From contig CAZFEU010000017.1 of assembly GCA_964517875.1 (NCBI GenBank), positions 1-36,816 on the forward strand: a stretch of 36,816 nucleotides of DNA, written 5' to 3'. This document shows positions 7,713 through 15,780 of this stretch, one piece after another. The translations under genes and the position numbers were made by a program. Numbering within the stretch: the first letter of the stretch is position 1; every line of letters starts with the position of its first letter. The notes beneath the pieces were generated by a model, which searched no databases, was not told the DNA's origin, and saw nothing but the letters and a program-made list of their open reading frames with translations. The DNA comes from JAJPXC01 sp964517875 (GTDB lineage Bacteria; Bacteroidota; Bacteroidia; Bacteroidales; Muribaculaceae).

Positions 7713-8513
7713 ATGAAGAAAATCATAGCGGCATTATTAACACTTATATCTGTCACCGCATCGGCTGCCGTAGTCGACACCATCAGCATCGCAAGCTCAT
7801 ACATTGAGCCCGAAATGAGGGTTGTGGTTATATCTCCCGACAATCAGATCCCAGGCGACCGATACCCTGTTGTCTACCTTCTTCACGGCCACGGTGGCCG
7901 TTATGACGACTGGGTAACCCGCGCTCCTCACATCAAGGATCTGGCCGATCAATACCGCCTGATGATTGTATGCCCCGATGGGCGCAACAGCTGGTATTAC
8001 AACTCACTCCACGATCCGACAATGCAGATGGAGAGCTTCATTACCCTCGATCTTATACCCACTATCGACTCCAAATATCCCACATATGCCGACCCTGCGC
8101 ACCGTGCCATCACGGGCTTGTCGATGGGAGGCCACGGCTCATTGTGGCTGGGGCTGCGTCATCCCGAGCTTTTCGGCTCAATGGGCTCGATGAGCGGAGG
8201 TCTCGACATCACCCCGTTTCCCGGCAAGTGGAACATAGCAGCAGCGCTGGGCCCCCAACAGGGCAATGAGGATATTTGGGCATCACACTCGGTGATCAAT
8301 ATACTTCCTGACGCTACTCCAGGTCAGAATATCATTGTTGACTGTGGAATAGATGATTTCTTCGCAACCGTTAATGAGAACGTGCATAAGGCGATGGTAG
8401 AGGCTAAAATTCCTCACGATTACTATTCGCGCCCCGGCCGTCACAGCTGGGACTACTGGCGTAATGCTGTTCGTTACCACCTCCTGTACTTTCACGAGGC
8501 GTTCAGCAAATAA
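7713..8513 (+). CDS. Secreted esterase of the FrmB/putative-esterase family
   Basis: 266 aa alpha/beta hydrolase with a clear signal peptide (MKKIIAALLTLISVTASA). The family-typical HGHGGRYDDW loop follows the first strands and provides the oxyanion hole. Ser137 in GLSMGG is the nucleophile, Asp214 in DCGIDDFF the acid and His244 in GRHSWDYW the base. This resembles the Esterase_D-like family (PF00756), which includes xylan acetyl/feruloyl esterases and S-formylglutathione hydrolases. With a signal peptide it probably acts in the periplasm or outside on acylated sugars. It converges on the formate/nitrite channel gene with a 21-nt gap and no clear terminator between. The substrate is not deducible. 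Confidence 0.88.
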   Translation: MKKIIAALLTLISVTASAAVVDTISIASSYIEPEMRVVVISPDNQIPGDRYPVVYLLHGHGGRYDDWVTRAPHIKDLADQYRLMIVCPDGRNSWYYNSLHDPTMQMESFITLDLIPTIDSKYPTYADPAHRAITGLSMGGHGSLWLGLRHPELFGSMGSMSGGLDITPFPGKWNIAAALGPQQGNEDIWASHSVINILPDATPGQNIIVDCGIDDFFATVNENVHKAMVEAKIPHDYYSRPGRHSWDYWRNAVRYHLLYFHEAFSK

Positions 8514-8534
8514 ACTCGATTTATTTCACACAAT

Positions 8535-9323
8535 TTATTTCAAATGTAGCCGGGCGTGCACTGCTCCAACCAGGAGCGCTCCCCCGGCTATGTTGCCAAA
8601 AGTGGCAGGTATCAGATTATCAACAATCGCCTGACACACTCTCACGTCAGCGCCCTCCATCATCCCAAGCGGGATGAAGAACATATTGGCGATTGAGTGT
8701 TCAAAACCCAGCGCCACAAAGGCCATAACCGGGAACCAGCACCCCAGCATCTTCTCCACAAGATTATGACCCGATAATGCAAGCCATACCCCAAGACATA
8801 CACACCAGTTAGCGCCAACACCTTTGAGGAACACAGTTAACCACGACATCGACACTTTTGCCTGAGCTATTCCCACGATAGCCGAATTATAGGGCTCCGC
8901 GGAGGTGAGCCCGCAGGCATAAACAAGTGCCCAGGTAAAAGCGATAGCACCTATGAAATTGCCTACGTAGACCATCACCCAGTTTTTCATCACCACCCAG
9001 ATTGAGCAACGCCGCGTCATAAAAGCAGGCACAAGCAGCGCATTGTTGCCTGTGAAGAGCTCGGCTCCAAGCACCACTACAAGAATCAGACCTATTGGGA
9101 ACACGCAACCGCTCAACAGCTTCTGCAACCCTGGGTTGGCAGCTGTGATGCCCGGGAATCCATAACCTATTATCAGCGACAATATTCCGCCAAGAGCTAT
9201 GTAGGCTCCGGCAAGAATTGAGAGGGTGAGTAGTCGTCCAGGTGCGTCTGTAGTCACGGTTGCCTTATTACAACCGGCTTCCATAGCCGCCCGGATGGTG
9301 TCAGTGGGTGATTTGACCGTCAT
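8535..9323 (-). CDS. Formate/nitrite transporter family channel
   Basis: 262 aa, six membrane segments, pentameric FNT family (FocA/NirC/HSC). ELFTGNN (88-94) corresponds to the gating omega loop, LKGVGANWCVCLGVW to the second half-repeat, and GFEHSIANMFF supplies the central pore His209, the number used for E. coli FocA. It could pass formate, nitrite, acetate or hydrosulfide; sequence alone does not decide, and formate is plausible for a fermenting gut organism. It is the last gene of a leftward operon and its start overlaps the lipoprotein gene by 4 nt, implying translational coupling. Confidence 0.92.
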   Translation of the reverse strand: MTVKSPTDTIRAAMEAGCNKATVTTDAPGRLLTLSILAGAYIALGGILSLIIGYGFPGITAANPGLQKLLSGCVFPIGLILVVVLGAELFTGNNALLVPAFMTRRCSIWVVMKNWVMVYVGNFIGAIAFTWALVYACGLTSAEPYNSAIVGIAQAKVSMSWLTVFLKGVGANWCVCLGVWLALSGHNLVEKMLGCWFPVMAFVALGFEHSIANMFFIPLGMMEGADVRVCQAIVDNLIPATFGNIAGGALLVGAVHARLHLK

Positions 9324-9847
9324 TTAAATTCGTTGATAAGTTGATTTACCAAGGGCAGATCATTTACTGCCTGATTCAGCGTAATCGGAAGTCGGTGAAT
9401 ATCAATGATTCTGGCATCAGGAATAATATCGGCCTTGAGCTGCTCGATCGACGGCGGTTGGGGTAGCGCACGATACTCATCGTATGTGAGCTTCAGAAAC
9501 CGTGTGTTGGCGTTAACGCCACGGCGGTCGAGCAGATAACCATGAGCCACAGGTATCGGAGTTGACTCTGTGGTAAGATCGGTAGGCGCAGGGTACGACA
9601 CTATGCTCTCCCCGTCAGCACTGACGGTTACCGGCACATTGTCGGCATAGTCGCCATTCATCTTATATACCACAGCCCGAGGCAAAGCCGATTGCGTTCC
9701 AACCGAAGCCTCGGGAAGGCTCACCATCTCTGCCGCCTGACTTCCATCCGTCACACCACTCATAGCTGTGCCTTTTTTACTGCTATGGCAACCGCACAAT
9801 GCGGTTGCCATAGCTATTATAATCAATATATGGTTGTTAATTCTCAT
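9320..9847 (-). CDS. Lipoprotein of unknown function
   Basis: 175 aa. The N-terminus is a lipoprotein signal peptide with lipobox ALCGC (Cys19). The mature protein is soluble and contains YKMNGDYADNVPVTVSADG, SYPAPTDLTTES, GYLLDRRGVNANTRF and LTYDEYRALPQPPS. I recall similar proteins in other Bacteroidales but no assigned function. It overlaps the C10 protease gene upstream and the FNT gene downstream by 4 nt each, so all three are translationally coupled. Some C10 proteases have lipoprotein inhibitors encoded next to them, so an inhibitor role is possible but not shown: no resemblance to staphostatin-type inhibitors was evident. Confidence 0.8.
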   Translation of the reverse strand: MRINNHILIIIAMATALCGCHSSKKGTAMSGVTDGSQAAEMVSLPEASVGTQSALPRAVVYKMNGDYADNVPVTVSADGESIVSYPAPTDLTTESTPIPVAHGYLLDRRGVNANTRFLKLTYDEYRALPQPPSIEQLKADIIPDARIIDIHRLPITLNQAVNDLPLVNQLINEFK

Positions 9848-12345
9848 CGTTTAATCATGCGCTTTGCCACAGTGCCATCGGTTGTAGCCACTGTAACGAT
9901 ATAATGACCTGAAGCAAGTGTTGATGCGTCAACTGTCACATTGTTTTCACCTCCACCGTTGGCTTTCATCACCAGAGTGCCGGCGAGAGAGTAAACGTTG
10001 ACATCTTCTATGCCGTTCCCTTCAAGGACAAATGTGTCAACTACGGGGTTGGGATAAAGAGCAACGGCATCTACACCATCGGCTATTACATCATCCACGC
10101 CAGCCTCACCGGTCAGCGTGAACCATACGCGCTTAGACACGCCGAAGTCATTGAGGCATACCGCCTTATTATTGTCATCGACCGACATCACCATCAATCC
10201 ATAATATTTGGCTGGAGATTCAACATTGGCAAAAGGAGCCTTGAATGTGTAGGTGCCTGTCTCACCGCTTCGTGCCACAATAATGGCAGCGTCGGTTTGT
10301 CCTGCGATCTTTGAGGTTGTTGTACCCCAGGCCAGGCGCACGGGGCGACTGAACTGACCCGAAGTCACCGGAATCTTCACAGTGACATCAGTACTGCGAT
10401 CGATTACCGCTGGAGATGTCTGCGACCACTTGCCACCGTCGATTGAGCAGCTCACCGTGGCCGGCGAATAGCTAAGAGTGCCAGGGTTGGGCAGAATCTT
10501 TACAGGATAAGAGCCAAGCACGAGGCTGCGATCGGCGCTGTAGAATCTCACGGTATAATCACCCTCGGCCAACGATGTCTGCGGGAAGTTTACATACCAG
10601 TTATAGCTCAGTGGCTCCTCCGATGTCACATCAATCAACTCTGCCGACCCGGAAGCAATAACACTGCCACTTGCGTTGAGAAGTTGAGGGGTCACATTGC
10701 TGAGGAACTCTGGCGCAGTAGTTGAAATAACGGTTGTGAACACAGCGGGCTGTCCGAGAGCTATACCGCCGTAATCATTAAACTCAGTGATTTTTGTATC
10801 GCCTGAAACATATACTGGGGTAAAAAACATTCGGTCGTTAGCGCATTTCACCGTCTGAGCCTGCGGGCCACCAACATCCATAGTGATAGGATAGATGCTG
10901 CCATCTGAGGTCTGGAACACACCGGTCATGGTGTATGTGCCTGAGGTGGGGAACTTCTGACCTGAGACGCTGAAAGTATAGAAGCCCGATCCTGGTGACG
11001 CATTGTTGTATTTTGTACCCGACATTATATAGCTCACCTCACCGTTCTCCACATTTTCCAGTTTTACACCGAGAGTGGCTGACAAATTAGACAGTGTGGT
11101 GTTGGTATAAACTGTTCCAAGAGAGTTGTCGCCGATTGCCACATTGGATGTGCGCATCACCGTGTAACGCAGCATGCGCAGACCTCCCTGCCCGAAAACT
11201 GACATATTGATTTTAGAGCCGCTTACAGCCGGCTTGCAGCCGAACAGTCCTGACGAACCTGTGTTATAGCCTCCCGATGTGCCACCATAACCCTGATCGA
11301 AGGGATCAAGCAATGTGAGCTTGAAATAACCGTTTGACGATCCGCTCCAGCCCCAGTTGATATGGAAATAATAGTCGCTGCTGTAGCCGTCGCACACAAA
11401 AGCGTGGCCCCCCTCGGGGTTATGACCCGACAGAAGCACCGGACGTCCGGCCTTCACTTCGTTGTAAACCATTTGATTCCATTCGGGCAGGTATTTTGAA
11501 TCGCGGTAAACCCACTGCATTCCCTTGTCATAGCCCAGATATTCAATCATACCCTGAGCGCCGCGCATTGTCACAGCGCCTGACGAGGTGGTTCCAAACG
11601 ACATATTAGCAGCCACACCGCAATCAAACATCAACTGTGCTACAGCATTAGACTGAGCTTGTGTGTAATCATCAGTTCTATATGTATCAAGCATGTCCGA
11701 CCAAGCATAGGTATGTTGTCCGAAGTTGGTCGACACCTGTACAGTTGTACCCTCGCGTGAATATGAGTATGATTTTGAACCGGCACCCTTCACAGGCCAA
11801 TTATGGGCTTTCATCACCTGTGCCATGGCAGTAGCCACACATCCGGTGAGAGTGAGATTGCCATTGATTTTGGGGCAATCAGCGTTATAGGGATTTCCTT
11901 GATCCCACAGTGTAGTGCATATAGGAGCAACCGATGTCATGCTTGCCGGAGCCTTGTAGGCACGTGCCATCGCAGCTGCCTCAGGATTCTCGGATGCATA
12001 TTTTATCTGTCCGGCATACATATCAAGCAACCATGACATACCTTCGGGCATGTTCTCCCTATCAAAGCGGCCTTGATCGGCATAACCCAAAATTGGCGCC
12101 ACAGCATCATCGGCGGCAAGCACCACATAGCCATTGTTTTCTCCACGTGTGAATACATAGCATCCGTTAACACCGTCGACTGTTGCGGTGTATGACAATT
12201 TCATCGCCGATTGCGACTTCATCATGGCCGGTGCCGAATATGACAACTTTGCCGCCTGCAGAGCCTCCTCGGGGGTGAGTTGTCGAGCCATCGTGGCTGG
12301 CGCCGACACCAGCATGGCTATTAAAACATAATGTAATTTTTTCAT
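9844..12345 (-). CDS. C10-family cysteine protease with T9SS sorting tail
   Basis: 833 aa secreted pre-pro-protease related to streptopain (SpeB), interpain and B. fragilis Bfp proteases. Order: signal peptide (1-20); Spi-type propeptide (about 22-120, including NNGYVVLAADDAVAPILGY); C10 catalytic domain (about 140-385) with nucleophile Cys169 in TGCVATAMAQVM, His314 in EGGHAFVCDGY and Asn330-Trp331 in HINWGWSG; several Ig-like or beta-sandwich segments; and a final 75 residues forming a type A T9SS sorting domain (VALYPNPVVDTF, VYSLAGTLV, SGHYIVTV). The propeptide should keep the enzyme inactive until export. ATG 12345 opens a clean signal peptide, preferred over upstream in-frame starts that lie beyond the likely transcription start. 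It is the first gene of a three-gene operon. Confidence 0.93.
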   Translation of the reverse strand: MKKLHYVLIAMLVSAPATMARQLTPEEALQAAKLSYSAPAMMKSQSAMKLSYTATVDGVNGCYVFTRGENNGYVVLAADDAVAPILGYADQGRFDRENMPEGMSWLLDMYAGQIKYASENPEAAAMARAYKAPASMTSVAPICTTLWDQGNPYNADCPKINGNLTLTGCVATAMAQVMKAHNWPVKGAGSKSYSYSREGTTVQVSTNFGQHTYAWSDMLDTYRTDDYTQAQSNAVAQLMFDCGVAANMSFGTTSSGAVTMRGAQGMIEYLGYDKGMQWVYRDSKYLPEWNQMVYNEVKAGRPVLLSGHNPEGGHAFVCDGYSSDYYFHINWGWSGSSNGYFKLTLLDPFDQGYGGTSGGYNTGSSGLFGCKPAVSGSKINMSVFGQGGLRMLRYTVMRTSNVAIGDNSLGTVYTNTTLSNLSATLGVKLENVENGEVSYIMSGTKYNNASPGSGFYTFSVSGQKFPTSGTYTMTGVFQTSDGSIYPITMDVGGPQAQTVKCANDRMFFTPVYVSGDTKITEFNDYGGIALGQPAVFTTVISTTAPEFLSNVTPQLLNASGSVIASGSAELIDVTSEEPLSYNWYVNFPQTSLAEGDYTVRFYSADRSLVLGSYPVKILPNPGTLSYSPATVSCSIDGGKWSQTSPAVIDRSTDVTVKIPVTSGQFSRPVRLAWGTTTSKIAGQTDAAIIVARSGETGTYTFKAPFANVESPAKYYGLMVMSVDDNNKAVCLNDFGVSKRVWFTLTGEAGVDDVIADGVDAVALYPNPVVDTFVLEGNGIEDVNVYSLAGTLVMKANGGGENNVTVDASTLASGHYIVTVATTDGTVAKRMIKR

Positions 12346-12397
12346 ATTTTGTACCTGTTTTTTGTTCTTTTGCAAGCCCATATTGAGCAATAAAGCG

Positions 12398-12405
12398 CAA
12401 ATTTA
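12398..12405 (-). promoter_or_regulatory. -7 box of the C10 protease operon
   Basis: On the minus strand this reads TAAATTTG, a perfect TAnnTTTG box. Transcription would begin near 12393, giving a leader of about 48 nt before the ATG at 12345. No clear TTG lies at the -33 distance. Confidence 0.55.
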
Positions 12406-12455
12406 CTCATATTTCTTGAAAATCTCACCTTTTGAACACTTTTTCACCATTTCAT

Positions 12456-13160
12456 TTAAATTACATTACGGTTGCCCTTTGCAAAATGTGCGATTATTTC
12501 AATGATATAGTCCACGCGTTCATAGTCCCCGTAAGGCAAAGCACATTCTATCTCTTCACGAATATTTTGTCTTCTAAGCACTTCGTTAGCCCATATTGCT
12601 AAATAGGATATTAACTCCCTATCATCTTCCAAGTCAAACAAGCCGACGATTTTATCACAATTATTCAAGACGTAAATTAAATCCTCAAAGTCATGTGACA
12701 AGCGCCAATCACAACCTCCACGTCCATTGATTGCTTCGATCTTGGTAGCAACGTAATAGAGTGCAGGAAATATGTATATTGACATTTCGTCGCACAGTTC
12801 AATCCTGACTCGATGCACAAAAGCCTTTTTATACCATTGGTTGGTGAACCCTAACACTCCACGATCATCCGGCATGATGTCAACAGTGTCTCCCTTATAC
12901 TTCCATCGGCATATAGGCGCACCGGGAGTAGTGTCATTAGTAAAACCCATCTTTCGTATTACATCTTCCAACTTATGCAGTCCGCAATATGTTGTCAGCT
13001 CAATTACGCAATCTACATCCTCGGTCATGCGAATATCAGAAGCACCAGGATTATCTGCATATAGTTCTGCTACAGAGCCACCGACATATACAACTTGTTC
13101 ATTAAGTTCGCCGAGACCTTTGGCAACGCGCTTCAGCCGCTCTATATTACTTGACATCAT
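12456..13160 (-). CDS. AbiEii-like nucleotidyltransferase, likely toxin of a two-gene module
   Basis: 234 aa. Polymerase-beta-type nucleotidyltransferase signature: YVGGSVAELY (GGS, residues 27-29), then Asp48-Val49-Asp50 in TEDVDCVIEL, the metal-binding pair of the minimal NTase/AbiEii fold. A third candidate acid lies in KGDTVDIMPDD. FPALYYVATKIEAINGRGG and HDFEDLIYVLNN match the helical part of AbiEii/DUF6036-like proteins. Known AbiEii and related MenT toxins add nucleotides to tRNA ends; by analogy this may be a growth-arrest or antiphage toxin. It overlaps the upstream winged-helix gene by 14 nt (11 nt if the second ATG at 13157 is used). Sampled lines are about 35-42% GC, compared with about 60% in a sampled line of mrp, suggesting acquisition. 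No known name can be assigned. Confidence 0.72.
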   Translation of the reverse strand: MMSSNIERLKRVAKGLGELNEQVVYVGGSVAELYADNPGASDIRMTEDVDCVIELTTYCGLHKLEDVIRKMGFTNDTTPGAPICRWKYKGDTVDIMPDDRGVLGFTNQWYKKAFVHRVRIELCDEMSIYIFPALYYVATKIEAINGRGGCDWRLSHDFEDLIYVLNNCDKIVGLFDLEDDRELISYLAIWANEVLRRQNIREEIECALPYGDYERVDYIIEIIAHFAKGNRNVI

Positions 13161-13680
13161 AGCCCGCCAGAATTGCTTTAAGTTCAACTTTGGCAATTTC
13201 CGTCTCCCTAATTCGACCGATGCGCAAAGTGTCTACCAGCGCTAAGAGCTTATAAAGCATATCGTCATTTGCTACTGATTCCGGAACAGTCTTATATAAT
13301 GGAGTAATGGCCACCCCTCGCATATTGCCATGTGAACAAGGCCACACATATTGCTCTTTTCCACCCACTATTTTTTCTCTCATCGGCAATGCTGATATCG
13401 CAGTGGCCACCCCGCGTACAACTCCTTGAGGTTGCACCGGAAACACATATTTCAATCCATGCACCAAAAATTCCTCAAGCGCAAGTATATTTACTATTCG
13501 CTTGCGTGCGTCAACCAATCTAGCTATGCGGCAACGTTCCAATGCCTCCGATACTTCTGAAGGGCTAATGCTTAACTCTTTCGCTAACTGTACATTCAGC
13601 AAATAACGCCCTTTGTCAGTGACCTTCTTTAATAGAATCACTATATCCTGTGGCCTCATACCATTGTGATTTTTAGTCAT
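13147..13680 (-). CDS. Winged-helix DNA-binding protein, likely antitoxin/autoregulator
   Basis: 177 aa. Residues about 8-60 form a MarR-like winged helix (QLAKELSISPSEVSEALERCRIARLVD). Residues 61-177 form a less familiar domain with HGLKYVFPVQPQGVVRGV, YVWPCSHGNMRG and ITPLYKTVPE, ending in LLALVDTLRIGRIRETEIAKVEL. The first gene of AbiE-type modules is also a winged-helix antitoxin/repressor (AbiEi), but this protein does not look like canonical AbiEi, so the pair may be a separate module type. The promoter carries a 14-bp perfect inverted repeat where an autorepressor would bind. The starts at 13680 and 13686 are both possible; an upstream TTG reading lies inside the palindrome and is rejected. 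It overlaps the nucleotidyltransferase gene by 14 nt. Confidence 0.7.
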   Translation of the reverse strand: MTKNHNGMRPQDIVILLKKVTDKGRYLLNVQLAKELSISPSEVSEALERCRIARLVDARKRIVNILALEEFLVHGLKYVFPVQPQGVVRGVATAISALPMREKIVGGKEQYVWPCSHGNMRGVAITPLYKTVPESVANDDMLYKLLALVDTLRIGRIRETEIAKVELKAILAGYDVK

Positions 13681-13688
13681 ATACATAA

Positions 13689-13743
13689 TATATTTGCAAT
13701 TCTCGAATTGCAAATATAAACAATATATTGTATATAATCAAAA
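13689..13743 (-). promoter_or_regulatory. Promoter of the toxin-antitoxin-like pair with large palindromic operator
   Basis: On the minus strand TATATTTG (13718-13711) is a perfect -7 box and TTG (13741-13739) lies exactly 20 nt upstream. The -7 box is the outer part of a perfect inverted repeat: arms of 14 bp at 13689-13702 and 13705-13718 with a 2-nt centre, covering from -7 to about +15. A second 10-bp palindrome, CAATATATTG (13721-13730), sits in the spacer. Autorepression by the winged-helix protein is the natural reading. The repeat also puts TATATTTG on the plus strand at 13689-13696. Confidence 0.7.
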
Positions 13744-13929
13744 CACACTCGCAATCGTCGCCTCACCATTTCTCTACATCACCTTGCAGCAACCTACCTC
13801 CAAGTATGGAGTAATAACCTGCAGACCCTTTAATGTGAGTGCTGCGCAGCATTTTGAAAATAAAAGTTGATTTTGCGGCGTATGTCTGAAGTTATCGATG
13901 CTGGTTCGTGCTTTTTCGCATAATTGTGT

Positions 13930-13937
13930 TAAATTTG
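13930..13937 (+). promoter_or_regulatory. -7 box ahead of the nonulosonate gene pair
   Basis: TAAATTTG is a perfect TAnnTTTG box, 17 nt before the ATG at 13955. Transcription would begin near 13942, leaving a leader of about 13 nt. No TTG is seen at the -33 distance. Confidence 0.5.
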
Positions 13938-13954
13938 CGATAATTTTAACTGTT

Positions 13955-14689
13955 ATGGAGAGATTGCACGACACGCTGATTATTATTCCTGCCCGCGGAG
14001 GCTCTAAGGGCATACCTCGAAAAAACATCAAGGAATTTCTCAGCAAGCCCCTGATACACTGGTCGATTGAAAGTGCAAGGCACTTTGCAAGCGATGACCG
14101 TATTATCGTTTCGACCGACGATGATGAGATTGCGGCATGCGCAATGCTCACAGGGCTGAAAGTACCTTACCGGCGCCCTGCCGCTTTGGCCACCGACCAG
14201 GCCTCGACGCAGGATGCCCTCATCGACGCGATGGACTGGGCCGACAGTCAAAACATACATTACGACAAGGTTGTGCTGCTCCAGCCCACATCTCCCCTGC
14301 GCACCGTCGACGACATACGCCGCACTCTCGAGGCTTACACCCCCGACTGCGACATGGCCGTGACCGTCAAGCCCTCATCGGCCAATCCTTACTACGACTG
14401 CTTCGAGACCCTTGACGACGGTTACATCCACATAGCTAAAGGTGACGGCAACTTCACCCGACGCCAGGATGCCCCAAAAACGTGGCAACTAAATGGAGCA
14501 GTATATGTAATCAATCCACAGTCGCTTCGGGCCATGCCTATGTCACGATTCTCGCGCCGTATCGCAGTGGAAATGCCCGCAGAGCGTAGTGTCGACCTCG
14601 ACTCCCCTCTCGATTGGCTGATAGCCGAGACGGTGGGTCGCGAAATGAACGCCGTTCAATCTAAACCCTCATCGCCCAACAATTGTTAA
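13955..14689 (+). CDS. CMP-nonulosonate (acylneuraminate) cytidylyltransferase family protein
   Basis: 244 aa cytosolic enzyme of the NeuA/LegF(PtmB)/PseF family, which activates nine-carbon sugars with CTP. The CTP-binding motif IPARGGSKGIPRKNI (11-25) is intact. STDDDEIA, RRPAALATDQAST and LLQPTSPLRT follow in the expected order, with FTRRQDAPKTWQLNGAVYVI in the sugar-binding half. The neighbour 6 nt downstream resembles PtmE, the GlcN-1-P guanylyltransferase of the Campylobacter legionaminic acid route, so a legionaminate-type substrate is more likely than sialic acid. The synthase (NeuB/LegI) and other pathway genes are not in the window. The start is the ATG before LHDTLIII; the longer reading would begin upstream of the promoter. 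Confidence 0.85.
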   Translation: MERLHDTLIIIPARGGSKGIPRKNIKEFLSKPLIHWSIESARHFASDDRIIVSTDDDEIAACAMLTGLKVPYRRPAALATDQASTQDALIDAMDWADSQNIHYDKVVLLQPTSPLRTVDDIRRTLEAYTPDCDMAVTVKPSSANPYYDCFETLDDGYIHIAKGDGNFTRRQDAPKTWQLNGAVYVINPQSLRAMPMSRFSRRIAVEMPAERSVDLDSPLDWLIAETVGREMNAVQSKPSSPNNC

Positions 14690-14695
14690 TATAGC

Positions 14696-15748
14696 ATGGA
14701 TCGACATATAGTATCAGCCAAATCAACAGTAATACAAGCCCTGGAGCAGCTCAACCGCCTCTCGGGCGATGTGATGACTCTGTTTGCAGTCGACAGCGAT
14801 GGTGCCATGGTGGGAACAATCACCGATGGAGATGTGCGCCGCGCGCTGCTACGTGGAGTCAGTCTGACCGATCCTATCAGTGCGGTGATCAATCGCCACT
14901 TTTACAGCGTTAGCGAGAGTCCATCCCCCATTGTGATAAAAGAGATAAGGGGTAAAGGTATACGACTGCTCCCTTTGCTCGACTCCGAAGGGCACATCGA
15001 ACGAATTATCGACCTGACCAAGGTCACAACACTCCTACCCCTCACGGCGATACTCATGGCCGGAGGTAAGGGGGAACGATTGCGTCCACTCACACTTTCC
15101 ACCCCCAAGCCATTGCTCAAAATCGGCGACAGAGCCATTATTGATTATAACATTGAAGCACTCAGCCGAGTAGGCATTAACGACATCACTGTCACTACCC
15201 GATATCTCGCCGAGCAGATTGACCACCATTTCTCTCACCCGGTATGCGGCATTCAGGTGAAAACCGTGCGCGAGGATATACCGTTAGGCACCATCGGCGC
15301 AGCCTCACTGGTGAAACGTGACAATCCTAATGGAGCGACTCTGGTTATGAACTCCGATTTACTCACTACTGCCTCAATCGAGGAGATGTACCTGAAACAC
15401 GTTGACGAGAAGGCCGATATTACAATTGCCACCATCCCCTACTCAGTTTCAGTACCCTACGCCATCCTCACCACCGATGGCCAACAGGTGACAGGCCTGG
15501 AAGAAAAACCCTCTTACTCCTACTATGCCAATGCCGGCATATACATCATTTCCAACCACCTGCTCAACTCACTCCCTGCCGACCGCCGAACCGATGCCAC
15601 CGATCTTATCAAGAACGCTATTGCCGACGGCCGAAAGGTGGTATACTTCCCGATAAACGGCACTTGGATCGACATAGGATCACCTACCGACTTCAAACAG
15701 GCGCAAGAATTAATGCAACATGCAAAGCATCTCAACATGCCAAAATAA
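14696..15748 (+). CDS. CBS-domain sugar-phosphate nucleotidyltransferase (PtmE-like)
   Basis: 350 aa. Residues 1-113 hold a pair of CBS domains (including FAVDSDGAMVGTITDGDVRRAL and LLPLLDSEGHIERIIDL). Residues 117-340 are a RmlA/GlmU-like nucleotidyltransferase, with the NTP motif LMAGGKGERLRPLT (120-133), TPKPLLKIGDRAIIDY and the metal-site MNSDLL. This domain order matches PtmE, which makes GDP-glucosamine for legionaminic acid in Campylobacter jejuni. The CBS pair may sense an adenine nucleotide. The adjoining upstream gene is a CMP-nonulosonate synthetase homologue, supporting the assignment; the substrate remains inferred. obg starts 32 nt downstream. Confidence 0.82.
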   Translation: MDRHIVSAKSTVIQALEQLNRLSGDVMTLFAVDSDGAMVGTITDGDVRRALLRGVSLTDPISAVINRHFYSVSESPSPIVIKEIRGKGIRLLPLLDSEGHIERIIDLTKVTTLLPLTAILMAGGKGERLRPLTLSTPKPLLKIGDRAIIDYNIEALSRVGINDITVTTRYLAEQIDHHFSHPVCGIQVKTVREDIPLGTIGAASLVKRDNPNGATLVMNSDLLTTASIEEMYLKHVDEKADITIATIPYSVSVPYAILTTDGQQVTGLEEKPSYSYYANAGIYIISNHLLNSLPADRRTDATDLIKNAIADGRKVVYFPINGTWIDIGSPTDFKQAQELMQHAKHLNMPK

Positions 15749-15780
15749 TAATTACTTCTAAACTTAAAAAACAACAAAAT

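Noticed and set aside
13689..13718. Invertible (phase-variable) promoter flanked by inverted repeats
   Set aside because: The arms are separated by only 2 nt, leaving no segment to invert, and no invertase gene is near.
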